Positions 27,925 through 32,624 of a stretch of 32,624 nucleotides of DNA are shown in pieces. Within the stretch, counting starts at the first letter, position 1, and each line of letters starts with the position of its first letter. Source of the stretch: a virus; the IMG/VR virus record IMGVR_UViG_3300025671_000271, positions 1 to 32,624 of that record. The stretch is one strand, 5' to 3'. Below the pieces are notes generated by a model, which saw only the letters and a list, made by a program, of their open reading frames with translations, searched no databases and had not been told where the DNA came from. Made by a program: the position numbers and the translations under genes.

Positions 27925-29550
27925 ATGGCACAAACAGATAAAGCTAAAAATTTATTAAAACGATTTGACAGATTAAAATCTCAAAGACAAAATTGGGAAA
28001 GTCATTGGCAAGAAGTTGCAGACTATATGCAACCAAGAAAAGCAGATGTAACTAAGTCAAGATCTAAAGGTGATAAAAGAACTGAATTAATTTTTGATTC
28101 TTCTCCATTACAATCAGTAGAATTATTAGCTGCATCATTACATGGTATGCTAACTAATCCATCAACTCCTTGGTTCTCTTTAAGATTCAAAGAAGATGAA
28201 ATGGAAAATGAGGATGAAGCAAAAGAGTGGTTAGAGTCTGCAACAGAAACAATGTATGCAGCATTTAATAAATCAAACTTCCAACAAGAAATTTTTGAAC
28301 TGTATCACGATCTAATTACTTTTGGTACAGCAGCAATGTTTATCGAAGAAGATGATGAAGATATTTTAAAATTTTCTACAAGACACATTAATGAAATGTA
28401 TATTGCTGAAAATGAAAAAGGTAGAATCGATACAGTATTTAGAAAGTTTAAATTATCTGCAAGAGCTGCAATACAAAAGTTTGGTCAAGTATCTACTAAC
28501 ATTGCAACTACTGCAAAGAAAGATCCATACGAAGAAGTAGAAATACTTCATGCAGTATATCCAAGAACTGACTTTGATCCTAAGAAACAAGACAAATCAA
28601 ATATGCCATTTGAATCTGTTTACTTAGAAGCAGGTACAGGTGAAGAATTATCTGTGTCTGGATTTAGAGAGTTTCCATTTGTAGTACCAAGATACTTAAA
28701 AGCATCCCATGAAATTTATGGAAGATCCCCTGCAATGACAGCATTGCCAGATGTGAAGATGTTAAATGAAATGTCTAAGACTACAATCAAGTCTGCACAG
28801 AAACAAGTTGATCCACCTTTATTAGTTCCAGATGATGGATTTATATTACCAGTAAGAACAGTACCTGGTGGTTTAAATTTTTACAGAGCAGGAACTAGAG
28901 ATAGAATTGAACCATTAAACATTGGAGCAAATACTCCACTAGGTTTAAACATGGAAGAGCAAAGAAGAAACTCAATTCGAAATGCGTTCTATGTAAATCA
29001 ATTAATGATGCAGAGTGGTCCACAAATGACAGCAACAGAAGTTATTCAAAGGAACGAAGAGAAGATGAGATTACTTGGTCCAGTTCTTGGTAGACTTCAA
29101 TCTGAATTATTAAAACCATTAATCGATAGAGCATTTGCTTTAATCCTTAGAAAGAATTTATTTAGACCAGCTCCAGAATTTTTAAGCGGTAAAGATATTG
29201 AAATCGAATATGTATCTCCACTAGCTAAAGCACAGAAGTCTAGTGAACTACAATCGATTATGAGAGCAATAGAAATCATGGGTAGCTTATCTAATGTTGC
29301 TCCAGTATTCGATCATATCAATATGGATAAATTGGTTAGACACTTAGCAGACATTGTTGGTGTACCACAAAAAATATTAAAACCACAATCTGAGTTAAAT
29401 GCTGAACGACAACAAGCACAAGCTCAACAAGAACAAATGCAACAAATGCAACAGCTACAACAAGTAGCGGAAGCAGGGGGAAAAATAGCACCACTCGCAA
29501 AGGCTTTACCAGAAGAAGCTAGAGCTGTAGCGAATGCTGATATTGAGTAA
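27925..29550 (+). CDS. Portal protein (head-to-tail connector, T7 gp8-like)
   Basis: 541 residues, matching T7 gp8 (536). Typical features: RFDRLKSQRQNWESHWQEVADYMQPRK at the start, SSPLQSVELLAASLHGMLTNPSTPWFSL, then EFPFVVPRYLKASHEIYGRSPAMTALPDVKMLNEMSKT and GPQMTATEVIQRNEEKMRLLGPVLGRLQSELLKPLIDRAF. All are landmark stretches of the podovirus head-tail connector family. The C-terminal ~60 residues are Gln-rich (barrel/crown region). It forms the dodecameric ring through which terminase packages DNA. The start follows TTAGGTAGATAGT; its stop overlaps the next ATG (TAATG). Confidence 0.95.
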   Translation: MAQTDKAKNLLKRFDRLKSQRQNWESHWQEVADYMQPRKADVTKSRSKGDKRTELIFDSSPLQSVELLAASLHGMLTNPSTPWFSLRFKEDEMENEDEAKEWLESATETMYAAFNKSNFQQEIFELYHDLITFGTAAMFIEEDDEDILKFSTRHINEMYIAENEKGRIDTVFRKFKLSARAAIQKFGQVSTNIATTAKKDPYEEVEILHAVYPRTDFDPKKQDKSNMPFESVYLEAGTGEELSVSGFREFPFVVPRYLKASHEIYGRSPAMTALPDVKMLNEMSKTTIKSAQKQVDPPLLVPDDGFILPVRTVPGGLNFYRAGTRDRIEPLNIGANTPLGLNMEEQRRNSIRNAFYVNQLMMQSGPQMTATEVIQRNEEKMRLLGPVLGRLQSELLKPLIDRAFALILRKNLFRPAPEFLSGKDIEIEYVSPLAKAQKSSELQSIMRAIEIMGSLSNVAPVFDHINMDKLVRHLADIVGVPQKILKPQSELNAERQQAQAQQEQMQQMQQLQQVAEAGGKIAPLAKALPEEARAVANADIE

Positions 29551-29786
29551 TGAGTGATCTCAAACAGTTTGAAAAACAAATAAAAGAAATAAGAGAAGCA
29601 TACAAACAAATTTTTGAATCAGATGAAGGTAAAAAAGTTTTATCTGATTTAGAAAAGCGATGCCACTTTTGGTCTACCACTAATGTTAAAGGGGATAGCC
29701 ATGAGAGTGCATACATGGAAGGTCAAAGGAGTGTACTTCTATTTATTAAATCAATGCTCCAAAATGATAACACTAAAGGAAGATAA
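29550..29786 (+). CDS. Bbp19-like small phage protein
   Basis: 78 residues: KQFEKQIKEIREAYKQIFESDEGKKVLSDLEKRCHFWSTTNVKGDSHESAYMEGQRSVLLFIKSML. The F-x-S-x-x-G-K-x-V-L-x-D-L-x-x-x-C and EGQRSVxxxI patterns are those of the Bbp19-like family, found between portal and scaffold genes in podoviruses. Its role is unknown, probably in head assembly. It is coupled to the portal gene by TAATG. Confidence 0.8.
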   Translation: MSDLKQFEKQIKEIREAYKQIFESDEGKKVLSDLEKRCHFWSTTNVKGDSHESAYMEGQRSVLLFIKSMLQNDNTKGR

Positions 29787-29788
29787 CT

Positions 29789-30655
29789 ATGTCACAAGAA
29801 CAGATAACACAGGAAACTGTGCCTGTAGCAGAGACAACACAAACTACTACAGAAGCACCAGTACAAGAGACACAGATAGAGCAACCAGTTCCAACTGTTG
29901 CTAAATCTTGGAAAGAAGCAATCTCAGAAGATTTAAGAAATGATCCAAACATATCTAAGTTTACTGAACTAGAAGCTCTTGCTAAATCATATGTCAATGC
30001 AACAAGAATGATTGGTCAAGATAAAGTTGCAGTACCAAATAACAATTCAACAGAAGATCAATGGAATGAAGTTTATAATAAACTTGGCAGACCAGAGTCT
30101 CCAGATAAATATCAACTTGAAGTTAAATCAGATGTTGTTCCATTAGATGAAAGTGCAATTAAATCTTTTGCAGAGAATGCTCATCAGCTTGGTTTAAATA
30201 ATAAACAAGCTCAAGGTATCTTAGAGTTTTATAAAAATTCTATGGAAGGTTCTGCACAACAAAATCAAGTAGACATGGAAACTGCTCAAGCAAATGCCGA
30301 ACAAGAACTTAGAAAAGAGTGGGGTAGAGCTTATGAAGATAATATTAAAAAAGCAGGTGCAGTTGCTAAAGCAAACATGGATGCAAACATTTTAGATATG
30401 CAATTAAAAGATGGTACACGATTAGGAGATCATCCTGCTATTATTAAAGGCTTTGCAAACATTGCTAACCTTATGTCTGAAGATAAATTAGTAAGTACAG
30501 AATCTGAAAATGTATCTCAAGGTATAGATTATGATGCTGAAATATCTAAGATTGTTAATGATCGAGATGGTCCATATTGGAATAAAGCACATCCAGATCA
30601 CGACAAGATAGTTCAGAAAGTATTTAATCTAAGAACTATGATGACCAATGGATAA
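29789..30655 (+). CDS. Scaffold / capsid assembly protein (T7 gp9-like)
   Basis: 288 residues. The Thr/Glu/Gln/Pro-rich acidic start (~1-30) is followed by WKEAISEDLRNDPNISKFTELEALAKSYVNATRMIGQDKVAVP, a helical coil to ~residue 190, and GDHPAIIKGFANIANLMSED, the standard arrangement of T7-type scaffolds. It helps the major capsid protein form the prohead and then leaves. GGAAGATAACT precedes the ATG. The major capsid gene follows after one small gene. Confidence 0.86.
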   Translation: MSQEQITQETVPVAETTQTTTEAPVQETQIEQPVPTVAKSWKEAISEDLRNDPNISKFTELEALAKSYVNATRMIGQDKVAVPNNNSTEDQWNEVYNKLGRPESPDKYQLEVKSDVVPLDESAIKSFAENAHQLGLNNKQAQGILEFYKNSMEGSAQQNQVDMETAQANAEQELRKEWGRAYEDNIKKAGAVAKANMDANILDMQLKDGTRLGDHPAIIKGFANIANLMSEDKLVSTESENVSQGIDYDAEISKIVNDRDGPYWNKAHPDHDKIVQKVFNLRTMMTNG

Positions 30656-30842
30656 CAAAGAACTTAGATTAGAGATACTTCGTATTGTAGTAGAAAGCGG
30701 ATCTGAAAATCAAAAATCAAATCCCTTGCCAATCTGCAACGAATATTATAAATGGGTTTCTAAGGCGGATGAAAATTCGCCTAAGAAAAGTAAGACAATG
30801 CGTAAGCACCTTACTGACGACAAGGAAAGACTTGTAGTCTAA
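30648..30842 (+). CDS. Small hypothetical protein between scaffold and capsid genes
   Basis: 64 residues: MDNKELRLEILRIVVESGSE, then LPICNEYYKWVSK and a basic end. The helical N-terminus resembles small phage DNA-binding or assembly proteins, but I do not recognise it. It overlaps the scaffold end by 8 bases. A candidate promoter for the capsid gene lies just after its stop. Confidence 0.62.
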   Translation: MDNKELRLEILRIVVESGSENQKSNPLPICNEYYKWVSKADENSPKKSKTMRKHLTDDKERLVV

Positions 30843-30874
30843 AAGACTTTAAATCCAAGAGAAGCCAAATATTT

Positions 30875-30903
30875 TTGAGAACTCCTCTGATTTTGTTTAA
30901 TAA
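30875..30903 (+). promoter_or_regulatory. Candidate promoter of the major capsid gene
   Basis: TTGAGA (30875-30880), spacer 17, TAATAA (30898-30903), then about 20 bases to an AATAGGAGAC ribosome-binding site before the capsid ATG at 30931. A separate promoter would help make capsid protein the most abundant late product. Confidence 0.5.
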
Positions 30904-30930
30904 TAACTTAACAAATAATAGGAGACAATT

Positions 30931-31797
30931 ATGTCTACACAAATAACAACAGCATTTGTAGAACAATATAGTTCTAACATTCAAATGCTATCACAACAAA
31001 AAGGTTCTCTTCTAAGAGATAAAGTTAGAGTAGAATCTGTTACAGGTAAAAATGCTTTCTTCGACCAAGTTGGAAGTGTTACAGCATCTGTTCGTTCAAC
31101 AAGACACGCAGACACTCCTCAATCTGATACTCCTCACTCAAGAAGAAGAGTTTCATTGGTTGATTACGAGTTTGCTGATCTTATCGATGATCTAGACAAA
31201 GTAAGAATGTTAGTAGATCCAACTTCTACTTACGCATTAGCTGCTGCTTATGCAATGGGTAGAGCAATGGATGATGCTATCATTACTGCTGCAACTGGTT
31301 CTGCTGATACTTTTCCTTTAGGAGTAAGTACACCAGTAGCATTACCTGCATCTCAAATCATAGCTGAAACTGGTACAACTGGTATGAACATTGCTAAGTT
31401 AAGAGAAGCAAAAGAGATCATTGATTTAGCTGATGTTGATCCTTCACTACCAAGACACATCATCGTATCTCCAAAACAAATCTCTGATTTGTTAGGAACT
31501 ACTGAAGTGACTTCTAGTGATTTCAATACAGTTAAAGCATTAGCACAAGGTGATATTAATACTTTCTTAGGATTTAATTTCATCGTGTCTAACAGATTAG
31601 CTGTTGCATCTCAAATTAGAGATTGTATTGCTTTTGTAAGTGATGGAATCGCTTTAGCAGTTGGTAAAGATGCTACTGCTAGAATCGATGAAAGAGCTGA
31701 CAAAGGATATGCTACTCAAGTTTACTATTCTGCTGCATTCGGTGCGACTAGAATGGAAGAAGACAAAGTAGTTAAAATCCAAGCATACGAAGCATAA
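30931..31797 (+). CDS. Major capsid protein
   Basis: 288 residues with the HK97-like capsid pattern of marine podoviruses: an N-terminal helix, VRVESVTGKNAFFDQVG, DTPHSRRRVSLVDYEFADLIDDLDKVRML, AYAMGRAMDDAIITAATGSA, PRHIIVSPKQISDLLGTTEVTSSDFNTVKALAQG, FLGFNFIVSNRL and DKGYATQVYYSAAFGATRMEEDKVVKI. It is shorter than T7 gp10A (345 residues). It has the best ribosome-binding site of the block (AGGAGA), probably its own promoter, and a strong 3' hairpin, all fitting high expression. Confidence 0.93.
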   Translation: MSTQITTAFVEQYSSNIQMLSQQKGSLLRDKVRVESVTGKNAFFDQVGSVTASVRSTRHADTPQSDTPHSRRRVSLVDYEFADLIDDLDKVRMLVDPTSTYALAAAYAMGRAMDDAIITAATGSADTFPLGVSTPVALPASQIIAETGTTGMNIAKLREAKEIIDLADVDPSLPRHIIVSPKQISDLLGTTEVTSSDFNTVKALAQGDINTFLGFNFIVSNRLAVASQIRDCIAFVSDGIALAVGKDATARIDERADKGYATQVYYSAAFGATRMEEDKVVKIQAYEA

Positions 31798-31810
31798 TCG
31801 CTTTAATTTA

Positions 31811-31832
31811 GGTGGGGGAGCAATCCCCCATC
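31811..31832 (+). terminator. Hairpin with GCAA (GNRA) loop after the capsid gene
   Basis: TGGGGGA (31813-31819), loop GCAA, TCCCCCA (31824-31830), with a further G-T and G-C pair outside: a 9-bp stem. No T tract follows, and the ATG of the next gene is two bases after the stem, so it may be a partial terminator or an mRNA-stabilising end, or may limit translation of the next gene. Confidence 0.6.
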
Positions 31833-31833
31833 T

Positions 31834-32040
31834 ATGATTATGAAACAAATAAAAGATTTAAAAACAGTATTACATTTTAGAAAAGGGGATTATGTCTACA
31901 GGTATGTATTAGTAGACAGATATAAAAATACTAGCAAAGTACATCATGGATTTGATGCTAAGCTAGAAAGAACTGAAGCGGAGATATTTGCTTTAGAAAA
32001 AGATAGACAGATTAGAAGAAAGTATATTATAAGGAAGTAA
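31834..32040 (+). CDS. Small basic protein between capsid and tail tubular A
   Basis: 68 residues (or 66 from ATG 31840): LKTVLHFRKGDYVYRYVLVDRYKNTSKVHHGF looks like a small beta barrel, and the second half is a basic helix. No ribosome-binding site is visible because the hairpin occupies the leader. Not recognised. Confidence 0.6.
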   Translation: MIMKQIKDLKTVLHFRKGDYVYRYVLVDRYKNTSKVHHGFDAKLERTEAEIFALEKDRQIRRKYIIRK

Positions 32041-32041
32041 T

Positions 32042-32623
32042 ATGGCATCAGTAGTAGATATTTGTAATGGAGCATTAAACCAACTTGGTGCATCAACTAT
32101 ATTATCATTGACAGAAGATTCAAAGAACGCAAGACTTTGCAACGCAAGATACACACAAGTTAGAGATAGTTTATTTAGATCTCATCCTTGGAATTGTTTA
32201 ATTAAAAGAGCTGAACTTGCAAGAGATACAGCAACACCTTCATGGGGTTTTAGTTATCAGTTTACTTTACCAGCAGATTGTTTGAGAGTTCTAACTATTT
32301 TAAATTATGATTATGATTATAAAATTGAAGGTAGAAAAATTTTAGCAAACCATGGCACATTAAGAGTACAATATGTTGCAAGAATTGAAGATCCAAATCA
32401 ATATGATGAACTATTAAGAGAAACTATATCAGCTGCATTAGCTGCTGACATTGCCTACGCAGTTACATCATCTAATCCTGTTGCTTCTAATATGTACAAT
32501 TTGTTTCAAGATAAATTAAAAGAAGCAAGATTTGTAGATGCTACTGAAGGTCAAAACACTAATCCAGATAATGGTCAATCAGATGTTGTTGGAGCTTCTT
32601 CATTTATAAACGCAAGGTACTAA
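32042..32623 (+). CDS. Tail tubular protein A (T7 gp11-like)
   Basis: 193 residues, T7 gp11 being 196. The landmark start SVVDICNGALNQLGASTILSLTEDSKNARLCNARYTQVRDSLFRSHPWNCLIKRAELA and the later FTLPADCLRVLTIL are those of the podovirus gatekeeper. The family has a long helix bundle and a small beta domain. It docks beneath the portal and carries the nozzle. The gene stops 2 bases before the window's end. Its AAGGAAGTAAT ribosome-binding site is in the previous gene's end. Confidence 0.94.
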   Translation: MASVVDICNGALNQLGASTILSLTEDSKNARLCNARYTQVRDSLFRSHPWNCLIKRAELARDTATPSWGFSYQFTLPADCLRVLTILNYDYDYKIEGRKILANHGTLRVQYVARIEDPNQYDELLRETISAALAADIAYAVTSSNPVASNMYNLFQDKLKEARFVDATEGQNTNPDNGQSDVVGASSFINARY

Positions 32624-32624
32624 C

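Noticed and set aside
1-32624. CRISPR array, insertion sequence or rRNA gene
   Set aside because: No regularly spaced repeats, transposase, terminal inverted repeats of an insertion sequence, or rRNA-like sequence were seen.

Overview
This window is almost certainly part of the genome of a small, very AT-rich, lytic-type podovirus with a T7-like virion gene order. It probably infects a low-GC marine alphaproteobacterium of the SAR11/Pelagibacter kind and resembles the HTVC010P-type pelagiphages. That host assignment is inference from base composition, gene content and small conserved marine-phage proteins recalled from memory; no database search was possible. I see no RNA polymerase, DNA polymerase, helicase, integrase or tRNA gene.

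Layout. 3-7299 (+): tail and ejected-protein block, with the C-terminal part of tail tubular protein B (gp12-like), then gp13-, gp14-, gp15- and gp16-like internal virion proteins. 7323-12898 (+): four fibre/adhesin genes, one with a T7-fibre-type N-terminus and IPT/TIG domain, one LamG+SPRY-like, one repeat fibre, one jelly-roll-like. 12898-14794 (+): lysis region with a possible XhlA-like membrane protein, a small PD-(D/E)XK nuclease-like protein, an M15-type endolysin and a holin-like membrane protein. 14796-16630: a chain of tiny, mostly Lys/Arg-rich overlapping genes, interrupted by one minus-strand gene. 16611-19972 (-): recombination/replication operon with a PD-(D/E)XK exonuclease, an ERF-type annealing protein, a small partner protein, a DUF6378-like protein and a protein carrying only a DnaA domain IV-like DNA-binding domain. 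19973-20082: divergent control region. 20083-22479 (+): early genes with a Cro/XRE-like regulator, a winged-helix replication-initiator-like protein and a small-terminase-like protein that overlaps the gene before it by about 240 bases. 22476-24834 (-): extremely AT-rich accessory cassette of small genes, several with their own promoter and a common leader, including a Gp88/DUF7227-like protein and an LPD29-like protein. 24835-25333: the only long non-coding region, with three copies of a 17-bp palindrome, a repeated 31-bp module and GC-rich hairpins. 25334-32623 (+): packaging and head block (large terminase, portal, scaffold, major capsid protein, tail tubular A).

How it fits together. The plus-strand late genes run from 25334 to the right edge. 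They would continue, through a missing stretch encoding most of tail tubular protein B, into the left edge and on to about 15750. The window therefore looks like a permuted, nearly complete genome opened inside gp12. Early functions lie between two regulatory hubs (19973-20082 and 24835-25333). The lack of phage polymerases, together with a DnaA-like DNA-binding protein and sigma70-like promoters, suggests heavy reliance on host transcription and replication machinery. The points most worth a second look are the palindromes at 24975-25325, which overlap the -10 elements of candidate promoters and resemble the alphaproteobacterial iron-regulator (Irr) ICE box; the DnaA domain IV-only protein; the minus-strand cassette between the two terminase genes; and the repeated C-terminal tag in the small proteins upstream of the portal.
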